The translations under genes were made by a program, and so were the position numbers. Below, one piece after another: positions 53,382 through 63,258 of a DNA stretch of 64,000 nt. The DNA comes from Candidatus Gastranaerophilales bacterium (GTDB lineage: Bacteria > Cyanobacteriota > Vampirovibrionia > Gastranaerophilales > Gastranaerophilaceae): NCBI GenBank assembly GCA_944323475.1, contig CALUSQ010000008.1, positions 1 to 64,000 on the forward strand, written 5' to 3'. The notes beneath the pieces are model-generated. The model made no database searches, was not told where the DNA came from, and saw nothing but the letters and a program-made list of their open reading frames with translations. How positions within the stretch are numbered: the first letter of the stretch is position 1; each line of letters begins with the position of its first letter.

Positions 53382-53897
53382 TTATGCAAAAATGTTTATA
53401 ACTTTTTCTTCTTGTTTTTCTTTACCTTTATTTGTGTTCATAGAGTAGAAAGAAAAAGGATTTGAACCTCTTTTATCTTTATCAAGAGTTTTAGAGTTTG
53501 TTAATTCGATAGTTCCCGGAAGGTTGAAGATATTTTTAATTTCAGATTTTTCACCTTCTGCAACAGGAGCAATCAATTTACCTTCAACGTTTTTAGCAAC
53601 TTTGTTTGCACCTTGTGCTGCCATTGTGTTGAGGTATTGAACGTTTGCTACAAAATTTTCATTCAAGTTGATATCAAGACCGGCATTTCTGATTGCAACT
53701 TGTTTTGTTGTGTCGAGGTTTGTTCTTTGGCTGTAAAGATCAATACCAACTTCAGGTCTTCTGAATTTTGACAAATCAACAGTGTTTATATCAAAAGATT
53801 TTGTTTCTGCTTTAGTGAAGATTTGTTTTGCAACTTCATTTACAGAAGAAACATCGATATAATTTCTGTTTGTATTTAATGTAACGCCAAGACTCAT
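53382..53897 (-). CDS. Hypothetical protein
   Basis: A 171-residue protein starting MSLGVTLNTNRNYIDVSSV. It is asparagine- and lysine-rich with several strands (VGIDLYSQRTNLDTTKQVAI) and a charged, low-complexity tail. No signal peptide or membrane segment is visible. It is convergent with the small genes at 52693-53266. The weak hairpin GATGAG/CTCATC lies between them (about 53317-53337). No function is recognised. Confidence 0.5.
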   Translation of the reverse strand: MSLGVTLNTNRNYIDVSSVNEVAKQIFTKAETKSFDINTVDLSKFRRPEVGIDLYSQRTNLDTTKQVAIRNAGLDINLNENFVANVQYLNTMAAQGANKVAKNVEGKLIAPVAEGEKSEIKNIFNLPGTIELTNSKTLDKDKRGSNPFSFYSMNTNKGKEKQEEKVINIFA

Positions 53898-54041
53898 TTG
53901 CCATACCCCTTTATTGCTTGTACTTTTTATATCGGCAATTTGAGGTAGGTTCTTTAGGTTTTTTGTTTTATAATTTACATAAGTTTACAAATGCTATAAA
54001 ATCGTTTATAAGCTTGATTTTGTATAAACTAAAAAAAATGA

Positions 54042-54047
54042 TATAAT
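54042..54047 (+). promoter_or_regulatory. -10 element of the ftsH promoter
   Basis: A perfect TATAAT lies 30 bases before the ftsH start. The matching -35 is not obvious (TTTGTA at 17-base spacing), so the promoter is of moderate quality. It is followed by a weak ribosome site (AGAGGG) at spacing 7. Confidence 0.4.
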
Positions 54048-54077
54048 TTAAAAAAAAGGATAATTAGAGGGAAAAAA

Positions 54078-55943
54078 ATGAATAAAAGCCAATCAACAGG
54101 TATATGGATTGTAGTAATTTTATTAATTCTTTGTTTGGGATCAATGTTGTTCCCTAACCAAACAACAAGTACACAGGATATTTCGTATTCTCAGTTTTTG
54201 ACAAAGGTTAAAAGCGGAGAAATTGCTTCTGTGCAGATTGATAAAGATACTCTTATTGCAAAACCTAAAAATGCTGTTACTGTGGTTAATGATGTTGATA
54301 AGAAAAAACAGCCTGTTGTTCAGTATAAAGTTATGATTCCTGTAAATGATTTGAGCTTTTACAAAAAACTAGAAGAAAGCAAAGTTGATATTAATGTGAA
54401 AAAGCCCAATGATTCTTCACAAATGATAACAATACTTTCAGCATTGTTACCTATTCTTTTGCTGGTAGGATTTGTAATTCTTATGGCAAAAACATTGCAA
54501 TCAGGCGGTTCTCAAGCTATGTCTTTTGGGAAAAGCAAAGCTAAATTGTTATTGGACAGCAAAGTAAAAGTAACATTTAAGGATGTTGCAGGTATTGATG
54601 AAGAAAAACAAGAACTTGAAGAGATTGTTGATTTTCTTAAAAACGGTGAGAAATATATTAAACTTGGTGCCAAAATACCAAAAGGTGTTTTGCTTGTTGG
54701 TGTACCAGGTACAGGTAAAACTTTAATGGCCAAAGCAGTTGCAGGTGAAGCAGGAGTTCCGTTCTTTTCTATAAGCGGTTCTGACTTTGTTGAAATGTTT
54801 GTTGGTGTTGGTGCTTCCCGTGTTAGAGATCTTTTTGAACAAGCTAAAAAACATCAACCTTGTATTATATTTATTGATGAAATTGATGCTGTTGGCCGTC
54901 AAAGAGGTGCAGGCATGGGCGGCGGACATGATGAAAGAGAACAAACTCTTAACCAATTGCTTGTTGAAATGGACGGTTTTGATGAAAATACAAATATTAT
55001 TGTAATTGCAGCAACAAATAGACCTGATATTCTTGATAATGCATTATTAAGACCCGGTCGTTTTGACAGACAAATTGTTGTTCACAGACCTGATATTTTG
55101 GGTAGAGAACAGATTCTTAATGTCCATGCAAAAAATAAACCACTTGCTGATGAAGTAGATCTTAAAGTCCTTGCAAAAAGAACACCAGGTTTTACAGGTG
55201 CAGATCTGCAAAATTTATTAAATGAAGCGGCATTATTAGCAGCACGTTCTAATAAAGATAAAATAGAAATGGCTGATCTTGAAGAGGCAATTGACAAGGT
55301 TATAGCAGGGCCTGAAAAGAAAAGCAGAATTATTTCCGATGAAGAAAAAGAAAACACTGCATATCATGAAGTTGGTCACGCTTTATTGGCAAAGCTGCTT
55401 AAAAATACTGATCCTTTGCACAAAGTATCTATTATTCCAAGGGGTATGGCGCTTGGGGTAACAATGACTCTTCCTGAAAAAGATCATCTTACACTCAAAA
55501 AATCACAACTTTTAGATAGAATTACAATGCTCCTTGGCGGACGTGTTGCTGAAGAAATTATTTATGGACCAGATTCAATTACAACTGGTGCACAAAATGA
55601 TTTAGAAAAAGTTACGGCAACGGCAAGAAATATGGTCACAACATATGGTATGTCTTTTAAAATGGGTAACATGGCATATGGTAAAAGTGAAGAACATGTT
55701 TTTATGGGCAGGGATTTTGGACATTCAAGAGATTATTCGGAAGAAATTGCTGCTGATATCGATAGAGAAGTTAAAAAAATTGTTGATGAAAGATACAATT
55801 TGGCTAAAGAGCTTCTTCTTGGTAATAGAGATATGTTAGAAGTTATTGCTAAAGAACTTCTTGAAAGAGAAACATTGGATGAAGAGGAATTTGTAGAAAT
55901 TATGAAACGAGTAGAAGAAGGCAGAACTTCTCATGATATTTAG
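54078..55943 (+). CDS. ftsH: ATP-dependent zinc metalloprotease FtsH
   Basis: A 621-residue protein of normal length. Transmembrane segments lie at about 10-28 and 116-138 with a periplasmic domain between. The AAA module has Walker A GVPGTGKT at 208-215, Walker [16 protein letters not shown] and the second-region-of-homology [20 protein letters not shown]. The peptidase has HEVGH (about residue 430) and the third ligand [11 protein letters not shown]. It degrades membrane and regulatory proteins such as misassembled secretion components. A terminator follows. Confidence 0.97.
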   Translation: MNKSQSTGIWIVVILLILCLGSMLFPNQTTSTQDISYSQFLTKVKSGEIASVQIDKDTLIAKPKNAVTVVNDVDKKKQPVVQYKVMIPVNDLSFYKKLEESKVDINVKKPNDSSQMITILSALLPILLLVGFVILMAKTLQSGGSQAMSFGKSKAKLLLDSKVKVTFKDVAGIDEEKQELEEIVDFLKNGEKYIKLGAKIPKGVLLVGVPGTGKTLMAKAVAGEAGVPFFSISGSDFVEMFVGVGASRVRDLFEQAKKHQPCIIFIDEIDAVGRQRGAGMGGGHDEREQTLNQLLVEMDGFDENTNIIVIAATNRPDILDNALLRPGRFDRQIVVHRPDILGREQILNVHAKNKPLADEVDLKVLAKRTPGFTGADLQNLLNEAALLAARSNKDKIEMADLEEAIDKVIAGPEKKSRIISDEEKENTAYHEVGHALLAKLLKNTDPLHKVSIIPRGMALGVTMTLPEKDHLTLKKSQLLDRITMLLGGRVAEEIIYGPDSITTGAQNDLEKVTATARNMVTTYGMSFKMGNMAYGKSEEHVFMGRDFGHSRDYSEEIAADIDREVKKIVDERYNLAKELLLGNRDMLEVIAKELLERETLDEEEFVEIMKRVEEGRTSHDI

Positions 55944-55959
55944 TTTTTAATAATAAAAA

Positions 55960-55988
55960 AGAGACCGAATTTTTCGGTCTCTTTTTTT
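55960..55988 (+). terminator. Terminator of ftsH
   Basis: AGAGACCGAA/TTCGGTCTCT, a ten-base stem with a three-base loop, is followed by TTTTTT. A-rich DNA on the other side may let it work for the convergent gene at 56001 as well. Confidence 0.85.
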
Positions 55989-56000
55989 ATGCTGATTTTT

Positions 56001-56438
56001 TTAAGCTTTTGCAGCTTCTGCTTTGGCTTTTGGAGCTTTTGGAGCTGATGCTTTTGCTTTTTGTATCAGAGATTTTAATTCATTTTTAATATCTTTTAAA
56101 TCTGATTTAGCTTCAGCAAATAATTCCTTTTTATATGCTTTTTTATCTTTTTTAGTGAAATTTTTTCTGAGTGCATCAAATTCTTCTTTCTTTTTGGTTA
56201 TCATTGTTTTTACTTTTTGAGATATTTGTTTAAAAATTTGTACAAAAGTTTTTACCCAGTTGATAGCTCTTTTGAAAATATTTTTTGAATATTCAGGAGT
56301 GTTTTTTGAAACATGTTGATAAAAATCTAATAAATCTTGACTCATTTCTGCAGTTTTAATTTTATTTTTACCGACATTATTAATTACTCTGCGTGCGTAT
56401 GTTGTGCTTTTTACAGCTAATCTTGTAATTGGAAACAT
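56001..56438 (-). CDS. Lysine/alanine-rich hypothetical protein
   Basis: A 145-residue basic helical protein. The first 70 residues are hydrophobic-amphipathic (NIFKRAINWVKTFVQIFKQI); the C-terminus is a repeat of APKAPKAKAEAAKA type, like the tails of some DNA-binding or chromatin-like proteins. No domain is recognised. It is convergent with ftsH and divergent from miaB. GAAAGG lies before its start. Confidence 0.5.
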   Translation of the reverse strand: MFPITRLAVKSTTYARRVINNVGKNKIKTAEMSQDLLDFYQHVSKNTPEYSKNIFKRAINWVKTFVQIFKQISQKVKTMITKKKEEFDALRKNFTKKDKKAYKKELFAEAKSDLKDIKNELKSLIQKAKASAPKAPKAKAEAAKA

Positions 56439-56590
56439 AAGAAAAACTTCCTTTCGTCACTTATTCTGTTTGTACAAATATCTGTGAATTATAAATATTG
56501 CTCTTTAATAGAAAAATATTAATCTTTTGTTACAAAAACAGTTTTTTCTTTTATTTATAATGTTTTTAAAAGATAAAATGAAAGAAGTTT

Positions 56591-57988
56591 ATGGAAAATA
56601 AAAATTTTAATAAAAAAGTATACGTTGAAACAATGGGTTGTCAGATGAATAAATCTGACACAGAAAGAATTTTGGGAATGCTTTCTCATTTTGGATATGA
56701 AGAAACAGAAGAACCCAAAGAAGCTGATCTTTTGATTGTTAATACTTGTTCAATCAGACAATTATCTGCAGATAAAGCGTATAGTGCAGTTGGTGTTTGG
56801 GGAAAATGGAAAAATGAAGAGCATAAAAAGGAGCTTGAGGGCAAACCTTTTAGAGAAATAAAAATCGCTTTTTGTGGATGTGTTGCTCAACAAGATAAAG
56901 AAAAACTTTTGAAACGCTTTCCTTATTTGGATTTGGTTTTTGGCACAAACAATGTTTATGAATTACCTGATTTAATAAAAAGGATAAATAACGGTGAAAG
57001 AGTTTGTGCAACAAATGAAACACCTAAAAAATTTACAGATGGTGAACAAGAAGCTAAATATGAAATAAAAAGAGCAAAAAGCCTTAATGCTTGGATTCCT
57101 ATAATGGAAGGTTGTAATAATTTTTGTACGTATTGTATAGTTCCTTTTACACGAGGCAGGGAAAGAAGCAGAAAACCTGTTGACATTATTGAAGAAGCTA
57201 AAAAAGCTATTCATGACGGTTTTAAAGAGATTACTCTTTTGGGTCAAAATGTCGATAGCTATGGTAAAACACTTGATCCTCAAAAAGATTATGATGGAAG
57301 AGATGTTACTTTAGCTAATTTGCTTAGAGATTTGAATAAAATAGAAGGCAAATTCAGAATTCGTTTTGTAACATCATATCCTACTGATATTACTGATGAT
57401 TTGATACTTGCTGTTAAAGAATGCGAAAAAGTATGTGAATTTTTCCATATTCCTATGCAATCTGGTAATACACAAGTATTAAAAGAAATGAACCGCCGAT
57501 ACAGCAGAGAAGAATATGGTGTAATTGTTAAAAAAATCCGTGATGCTTTTAAAAACGTTGCAATAACATCTGATTTTATAGCAGGATTTCCCGGAGAAAC
57601 AGAAGAACAGTTTGAAGACACCTTGAGTGCTATTGATGAATTTGAATTGGATTATTCAAATACTGCAGCTTATTCTCCAAGAGTGAAAACAAAAGCTGCA
57701 AAATGGACTGACAAATTTATAGACGAAAAAACAAAATTTGAACGCCTTGCTCGTTTGAATGAAAAGAATAGAGAAGCATGTTTAAAATCCAATGAAAAAT
57801 TTGTTGGACGTGTTTTAGAAATTCTTGTTGAATCTTTTGAAATAAAAGATGATAATGTTATTCTTGCAGGACGTGCAGAAAATAATAAAATAGTTCATTT
57901 CAAAGGTGAAAAATATTTGGTTGGAAAATTTGTTGATGTCAAAATTACATCTGCAAGTACATGGCATCTTAGAGGTGAATTGGCATAG
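56591..57988 (+). CDS. miaB: tRNA-2-methylthio-N6-dimethylallyladenosine synthase MiaB
   Basis: A 465-residue radical-SAM methylthiotransferase. The N-terminal UPF0004 domain has its three cysteines (MGCQMNKSD, NTCSIRQ, FCGCVAQ) for one iron-sulfur cluster. The radical-SAM core has CNNFCTYCIVPFTRGRERSR. A TRAM domain ends the protein (VGRVLEILVE). It methylthiolates i6A37 in tRNAs that read UNN codons. The partner MiaA gene is not in the window. A -10-like TATAAT lies at 56556-56561. Confidence 0.95.
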   Translation: MENKNFNKKVYVETMGCQMNKSDTERILGMLSHFGYEETEEPKEADLLIVNTCSIRQLSADKAYSAVGVWGKWKNEEHKKELEGKPFREIKIAFCGCVAQQDKEKLLKRFPYLDLVFGTNNVYELPDLIKRINNGERVCATNETPKKFTDGEQEAKYEIKRAKSLNAWIPIMEGCNNFCTYCIVPFTRGRERSRKPVDIIEEAKKAIHDGFKEITLLGQNVDSYGKTLDPQKDYDGRDVTLANLLRDLNKIEGKFRIRFVTSYPTDITDDLILAVKECEKVCEFFHIPMQSGNTQVLKEMNRRYSREEYGVIVKKIRDAFKNVAITSDFIAGFPGETEEQFEDTLSAIDEFELDYSNTAAYSPRVKTKAAKWTDKFIDEKTKFERLARLNEKNREACLKSNEKFVGRVLEILVESFEIKDDNVILAGRAENNKIVHFKGEKYLVGKFVDVKITSASTWHLRGELA

Positions 57989-57999
57989 CGAGGTGGGTT

Positions 58000-58467
58000 A
58001 TGTTACAAAAAAATGTTTTAGGCTCAGTGCTTAGTGTGTTTTTCATAAGCGGGCTACTATGTGCTGCTTTTGCTTATGTAGAGGTGGATAAATTTATTTT
58101 TACTGCGACAAAACCTTATAATGTTGAATATCGTAAAGTTCAAAATGCTTTGTCTATATCTGTAAAAATTGATAAAACGCTTACTAATGTCAGACTTTCC
58201 AATATAGTTTGCAATGAGTTTTCAAACTATTATTTAAGAACAAGTACAACAGGTACTAAATATGCTATGGAAGATATTAAATCAGAACGAAAAGCCAATG
58301 ATGCAACAAGATTTTTAAAATATTTGTTAGAAGCAAATGAAAATAATATTTCTGTCCAACAGCAGGGTATAGGTTATTATGGCGCTTTGGTTGGGGAAAT
58401 GTTTGTTGGCGGTCAAAGTGTGAATAATCTGTTAGTTAAAAAAGGTTATTGCCGTACTATTGAATAA
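58000..58467 (+). CDS. Secreted protein with SNase-like fold
   Basis: A 155-residue protein with a signal peptide (VLGSVLSVFFISGLLCAAFA). The mature part matches the staphylococcal-nuclease outline: a strand VRLSNIVCNEF, an alanine-leading helix, NISVQQQGIGYYGALVGEMF and QSVNNLLVKKGYC. The usual catalytic Arg-Glu-Arg residues are not clear, so nuclease activity is uncertain. It follows miaB by 11 bases and may be co-transcribed. Confidence 0.55.
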   Translation: MLQKNVLGSVLSVFFISGLLCAAFAYVEVDKFIFTATKPYNVEYRKVQNALSISVKIDKTLTNVRLSNIVCNEFSNYYLRTSTTGTKYAMEDIKSERKANDATRFLKYLLEANENNISVQQQGIGYYGALVGEMFVGGQSVNNLLVKKGYCRTIE

Positions 58468-58536
58468 TGTGTTTTAATAAATTATACTTGAGTTTGTACA
58501 ATAGACAGTCGATATTTTGATATCAAGGAGAGTTTT

Positions 58537-59424
58537 ATGGTTATGCGTTTTGATGCGGGTGAGATTATTACGGCAATGATTACGCCGATGGATGAAAGTA
58601 GAAATATAGATTATAAGTCACTCGAAAAACTCGTAAACCATTTAATAAAAACAGGTTCTGATGCAATTCTTGTTGCCGGAACAACAGGCGAATCTCCTAC
58701 TCTTACTCATGATGAAGAAGTTGAACTTTTTAATTTTGTAAAAAAAGTAGCAAACGGCAGATGCAAGCTGATAATGGGAGCAGGTTCGAATTGTACAAAA
58801 ACAGCAGTTATGGCTACTAATAATGCAAAAGAATGTGGTGCTGATGCTATTTTGTCGGTTGTTCCTTATTACAACAAACCATCACAGAAAGGTTTATTAG
58901 AACATTTTGGTACAATTGCTGATTCAACTGATTTGCCAATACTTTTATATAACATACCCGGCCGTACAGGTATAACAATGAAACCAGAAACTATAGCTGA
59001 ATTAGCTAAAAAACACAAAAATATTTTTGCTGTAAAACAAAGTCTTGCTGATATGGATGTTATTACAGAAACAAGAAGATTGTGTCCGGATGATTTTGTA
59101 ATATATTCTGGCGATGACAGTTTGACTTTACCAATGGTTTCAGTTGGTGCGCATGGTGTAATTTCTGTTGCTTCTCACATTATCGGTGAGCAAATGAAAG
59201 AAATGATTCATGAATTTAAAAACGGTAGTACAAAAAAAGCTACAGAATTGCATTTGAAATTGTATCCGCTGTTTAAAAAGATATTTATGGCGCCGAACCC
59301 TGTACCTGTTAAAGAGTGTTTGTCAAAAATGGGTATTATTTCAAATTATGTTCGTCGTCCGCTTGTTGAACTGGACGAAGAAGAGAAAAAAGAACTCTAT
59401 AGTGTATTGGAGCAATATATTTAG
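58537..59424 (+). CDS. dapA: 4-hydroxy-tetrahydrodipicolinate synthase DapA
   Basis: A 295-residue protein of normal length. ITAMITPMD, LVAGTTGESPTLTHDEEVEL, the catalytic PYYNKPSQKGLLEHF tyrosine motif and the Schiff-base lysine in FAVKQSLADMD fit the family. GDDSLTLPMVSVGAHGVISV is the usual C-terminal signature. It condenses pyruvate and aspartate semialdehyde in lysine and diaminopimelate synthesis. AAGGAG precedes the start. It overlaps the convergent mazG gene by four bases. Confidence 0.95.
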   Translation: MVMRFDAGEIITAMITPMDESRNIDYKSLEKLVNHLIKTGSDAILVAGTTGESPTLTHDEEVELFNFVKKVANGRCKLIMGAGSNCTKTAVMATNNAKECGADAILSVVPYYNKPSQKGLLEHFGTIADSTDLPILLYNIPGRTGITMKPETIAELAKKHKNIFAVKQSLADMDVITETRRLCPDDFVIYSGDDSLTLPMVSVGAHGVISVASHIIGEQMKEMIHEFKNGSTKKATELHLKLYPLFKKIFMAPNPVPVKECLSKMGIISNYVRRPLVELDEEEKKELYSVLEQYI

Positions 59425-60194
59425 TCTTTTATAAGAGATTTTTTAGCTTGCTTCCATAGTTGGTCATATTCTTCAAAAGAATATTCTTCCAATGGTTTTG
59501 TTGCAAGTTCTTCCATTTTTCTAAATCGAGCCATAAATTTTCGGTTCGCTTTTAAAAGTGCTTGTTCTGCATCAATTTTGTTCCATCTTGCCAAATTTAC
59601 AGTAGCAAAAAGCATGTCACCAAGTTCTTCTTCGGCATTTGCTTTATCATTTTTTGCAATCGCATCTTTAAATTCTTTTATTTCTGAATTAAAGCAATCC
59701 CACAAAGACTCTTCACTTGGCCATTCAAACCCTTTTTTAACTGCATTTTTACTGATTTTTTGAGCACTCATCAATGCTGATTGTGCCTTTGAAATACCAT
59801 CCATAGCAGATTTTCTATGTTTTTTTTCTTCAGCTTTTAGCTTTTCCCAATTGTCTAAAATATCTTTTGTGCTGCTGACTTTTGTGCTTCCAAATACGTG
59901 GGGGTGTCTATGTACAAGTTTGTCAGAAATCCCTTTTGCAACATCTTCTATTGTGAATTCGTTATCTTCTTTTGCAATTTGTGAATGCAAAACTACCTGT
60001 AAAAGAACATCTCCGAGTTCTTCTTTAAGATGTTCGCAATCTCCGTCTTCAATAGCATCTACAGCCTCATAGGCTTCTTCAATCATATTTTTTTTGAGTG
60101 AATAATGCGTCTGTTCTTTGTCCCAAGCACAACCATTTTCACCTCTTAAGGTTTCTAATATTCCTATTAATCTTTCCAGTTGAGGATATTTCAT
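59421..60194 (-). CDS. mazG: Nucleoside triphosphate pyrophosphohydrolase MazG
   Basis: A 257-residue protein with two MazG domains. The first has LRGENGCAWDKEQTHYSLKK, then EEAYEAVDAIEDGD and EELGDVLLQVVLHSQIA; the second has EFKDAIAK and EEELGDMLFATVNLAR. Both carry the ExxE-and-EED metal motifs. It hydrolyses NTPs and non-canonical dNTPs. I start at ATG 60194 (GGGG upstream); the longer frame from 60245 would overlap hisG. Confidence 0.93.
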   Translation of the reverse strand: MKYPQLERLIGILETLRGENGCAWDKEQTHYSLKKNMIEEAYEAVDAIEDGDCEHLKEELGDVLLQVVLHSQIAKEDNEFTIEDVAKGISDKLVHRHPHVFGSTKVSSTKDILDNWEKLKAEEKKHRKSAMDGISKAQSALMSAQKISKNAVKKGFEWPSEESLWDCFNSEIKEFKDAIAKNDKANAEEELGDMLFATVNLARWNKIDAEQALLKANRKFMARFRKMEELATKPLEEYSFEEYDQLWKQAKKSLIKD

Positions 60195-60225
60195 TTTTTC
60201 CCCTTTTATTACAAAACGTGGTTTG

Positions 60226-61113
60226 TTATCTGACCATTTGATCAACAGTCATAATCAAAATACCTTGTCCGCCAAGTGATTTTAGCTTTTCAACACTGTC
60301 AAAAACTTTATCTGAATCGACGACAACGTGAATAACAACATTTTTGTCATCACCCATCATTGACATTACTGTAGGCGCTGTAAACCCAGGCAAAAATTTT
60401 CTTATATCATCCAATTTTTCTTTTGGTACATTTGCCATTAAATATTTTTTTTCTCTTGCTTCAAGTACTGATTTCAGTGCCACAAGTAAAGTTTCTACTT
60501 TTTTTTGTAGTTCTGCATTTAATCCTTTCCTTGCTACAACAACGGCACTTGAGGATAGAATCTTGTCAATAATTTTGAGTTTATTTGATTTTAAAGTAGA
60601 ACCTGATGATGTAATGTCTACTACAACATCAGATAAACCCAAACGAGGCGTGATTTCTGTTGCTCCTGTAACTTCAATAATTTTAGGACTTTTGCCTGCT
60701 TTTTCAAGATATTCTTTTGCTATGTTTGGGAATGATGTTGCTACATTTATGTTTTGAGGTAAATCCTTAGTTGAATTGTAAGGATCTTCTTCTTTTACAG
60801 CTACAACCATATCGCAGTTACCAAAATCAAGATCCATAATTTTTTCAATATCTGCTTTTAATTCAGTGATAATATCAAAACCTGTAAATCCTATATCAGC
60901 AACTCCTGCTTCTAAAAATCTTGGTATGTCTGCAGTTCTTACAAAAATTAGTTTGTGTTTGCCATCTTTTGTTGAAACTTGTAAAGTTCTTTCATCTTTG
61001 GATGGAAAATTCAAGCCTGCATTGCTCAAAAGGCTGTATATCTTTTCAGACATTCTTCCTTTGTTAGGAATTGCTATTTTTAAAGGAGTATCTAGTGATT
61101 TTGTATTTGTCAT
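60226..61113 (-). CDS. hisG: ATP phosphoribosyltransferase HisG (long form)
   Basis: A 295-residue protein. LKIAIPNKGRMSEKIYSLLS is the substrate-binding start. FVRTADIPRFLEAGVADIGFTG and the PRPP loop VVDITSSGSTLKSN are typical. The C-terminal part (about 220-295) is the ACT-like histidine-regulatory domain of the long, HisZ-independent form. It catalyses the first step of histidine synthesis. It lies six bases after the AcsC gene's stop on the same strand. Confidence 0.95.
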   Translation of the reverse strand: MTNTKSLDTPLKIAIPNKGRMSEKIYSLLSNAGLNFPSKDERTLQVSTKDGKHKLIFVRTADIPRFLEAGVADIGFTGFDIITELKADIEKIMDLDFGNCDMVVAVKEEDPYNSTKDLPQNINVATSFPNIAKEYLEKAGKSPKIIEVTGATEITPRLGLSDVVVDITSSGSTLKSNKLKIIDKILSSSAVVVARKGLNAELQKKVETLLVALKSVLEAREKKYLMANVPKEKLDDIRKFLPGFTAPTVMSMMGDDKNVVIHVVVDSDKVFDSVEKLKSLGGQGILIMTVDQMVR

Positions 61114-61118
61114 ATAAA

Positions 61119-62363
61119 TTACCTATCTGTTTCTTTTAAAAATTCCGGAATTTGACAAGCTTCGATTGTTCCAACAACAATTTCCCACTCTGGCATTGCT
61201 TCTTGCAATTCTTCTTTCATGTGTGATAAAAGTCCCGGTATAATAATCTTTCTTGTTTTTACTTTATTTATTAAATCATAATTTTTTACTGATTTTGCAA
61301 CTAATTCTGCTGTAAATTTGTCAGCAGACCAAGCTGTAAGTACACTCATTCCATCAGATGGGGTTACTACCAGATAAGAACCAAATGGCAATGATTCCAA
61401 CTCGCCCGCTACTGCAAAATATGTAAGTGCAAAATTTGTAGTGAGAAGAATTGGTGAATTTTCATCCGGATCATTAAATTCATATACTTTTGCTTCAACT
61501 TGCAAAGGCTTTTGCGGATTTGTGTATATGCTTTGTCTTAGCGTAAAAAGAGTTGATAATAATGCTTTATTTGTTCCAATATTATCCGGCAAAACTATTA
61601 TACTTGCATATCTGCATATCAATAAAGAGCATAAGGCACATGCGCTGTAAGATGATATATTTTTAGGAATTTTTACCATAACAGGAAAAGTTAATGGCTC
61701 AAACCTCTTGAGAATGGCGGCTCTTCTAATGTATGTAAGTTCTTCTATCAAGTCTGAAGTTGATTTGTGTTCTATATCAGGTTGGAGAATAATTTTTTTT
61801 GAGTTTTCTTTAAGTGCTGTTTGTGAATTTTGAATTAAAGTATCAAAATCTTTGCCTTGGACAATCTTGTAATTGTCTGTTTCATTTTCAATAACGGCAA
61901 GGCCTTTAATTTTTATAAGGTTTTTAGCATTTTTGTATTCTTCAGAAGAAAAATCACCTGAGAGGTAAATTGCATCAAGTTTAAACATTTCACCGATTCT
62001 TTCAATTTCATAATCAGTGATTGTTTCAAGTTTTGACTCAAAATCTTTGTCTTTGCTATTTAATTCAACTGCGATAATAGTTTTATTGACAAAAGTTTTG
62101 TCATGGCGAAACATAACGGTTTCTCCGCCTGTTTTAATATTTTCAGACAGTGAAATTTCGTGTTGTTGAATTTTTGAAGATTCTTGAAATTTTTCTTTTA
62201 AATCTTCCGGAATATAAGGACAGTTTGAAATATCAGCTTGTTTTTTTGCGAGTTTAAGAGCATAAGCCATACAAGTAGGGCAACCGCATTTTTTGCAGTT
62301 TGATTCAGGTAATTTTTTAGCCCCGGGAAGGTATTTGAATATTTGAAGACCGGTAAGTTCCAT
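61119..62363 (-). CDS. acsC: Corrinoid iron-sulfur protein large (gamma) subunit AcsC/CdhE
   Basis: A 414-residue protein. The N-terminus has the four cysteines of the 4Fe-4S domain (CKKCGCPTC...NCPY). The middle is a TIM-barrel (SNIKIILQPDI region, SDLIEELTYIRRAAILKRFE). The C-terminal domain (about 320-414) binds the corrinoid. The CFeSP carries a methyl group between tetrahydrofolate and acetyl-CoA synthase. Its start overlaps the stop of acsD by one base, indicating coupled expression. Acetyl-CoA synthase genes are not in the window. Confidence 0.9.
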   Translation of the reverse strand: MELTGLQIFKYLPGAKKLPESNCKKCGCPTCMAYALKLAKKQADISNCPYIPEDLKEKFQESSKIQQHEISLSENIKTGGETVMFRHDKTFVNKTIIAVELNSKDKDFESKLETITDYEIERIGEMFKLDAIYLSGDFSSEEYKNAKNLIKIKGLAVIENETDNYKIVQGKDFDTLIQNSQTALKENSKKIILQPDIEHKSTSDLIEELTYIRRAAILKRFEPLTFPVMVKIPKNISSYSACALCSLLICRYASIIVLPDNIGTNKALLSTLFTLRQSIYTNPQKPLQVEAKVYEFNDPDENSPILLTTNFALTYFAVAGELESLPFGSYLVVTPSDGMSVLTAWSADKFTAELVAKSVKNYDLINKVKTRKIIIPGLLSHMKEELQEAMPEWEIVVGTIEACQIPEFLKETDR

Positions 62364-63217
62364 TAAACCAATCCTTTCAAAGTTTCGATACTTTTAGGAT
62401 TCCAAAGAACAACTATATTAGCTCCAGCACTAATCATAGCTGTTGCGCCTGCAATTTCCCACATAGCAGAACGTTCTTTGTAGTCACCCCATTGAGGTGA
62501 AAATGTATCAGATTTTGCTTCTTTTGCTCTGTATGATTCTTCGCCTATAAATGCTATTATTGGCATATTAAGCATTGTGTCACCTTCAAAGGCCGCCTGT
62601 CTGATTTTCTCAATGATACTGTACCCATAATCCAGTCCGTATCCAAGACCGCCCATATCTGGGTCAATTAATATTTTGTTTGGATTCAAACCTTTATCTA
62701 TAGTCAAAATATTCAATTCTTTTGCTAGATTTATATCAATAGGGGTACGCAAAACTAGAATATGATTATTTTTTATTACAGAAGGAACAATACATTCATA
62801 TGTATTTTCTTCTGCAAATGCAATTATTGATTCTTTTGGTGCGTATTCAGCAAGTAATGGTACAAGTTTTTTATCTATTTCGCTATTATTGGCACCTCTT
62901 AAAATTAAAGGTTTTTTAAAAAGATTTTTGATATTGTTTTCTGAAGTTAAAAATGCCTTTATTTCTTCAAGGTTTTCTTCTAAATTTTCTTCATTAATGT
63001 CAAATTTTATAGAAATTATATCGGCGGAATTTTCATTTTTCATTTTGTTTATCAAGTCATTTGAAGAATACAAAAATTCAATTGCAAAAAGTGGTTGAGT
63101 TTTATTGTTGTTTTCTTTCATAAAAGAAACAGCCGTATCTCCACCAATTTTGATATTTTGAAAATCCGCTTCTCTAATTTTTTCTTTAATACTATAAGAT
63201 AAGTCTATTTGTTGCAT
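62363..63217 (-). CDS. acsD: Corrinoid iron-sulfur protein small (delta) subunit AcsD/CdhD
   Basis: A 284-residue TIM-barrel protein. IKIGGDTAVSFM, then PLILRGANNSEIDKKLVPLL, LIDPDMGGLGYGLDYGYSII and PIIAFIGEESYRAKEAKSDT match the small CFeSP subunit. It pairs with AcsC (overlap of one base at 62363) to present the corrinoid. The role may be in a Wood-Ljungdahl-type pathway or in methionine synthesis with a core-MetE-type partner. Confidence 0.9.
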   Translation of the reverse strand: MQQIDLSYSIKEKIREADFQNIKIGGDTAVSFMKENNNKTQPLFAIEFLYSSNDLINKMKNENSADIISIKFDINEENLEENLEEIKAFLTSENNIKNLFKKPLILRGANNSEIDKKLVPLLAEYAPKESIIAFAEENTYECIVPSVIKNNHILVLRTPIDINLAKELNILTIDKGLNPNKILIDPDMGGLGYGLDYGYSIIEKIRQAAFEGDTMLNMPIIAFIGEESYRAKEAKSDTFSPQWGDYKERSAMWEIAGATAMISAGANIVVLWNPKSIETLKGLV

Positions 63218-63258
63218 AGACTTATCTTAAAAAGTATATGTTTGAATGTCAAATAAAT

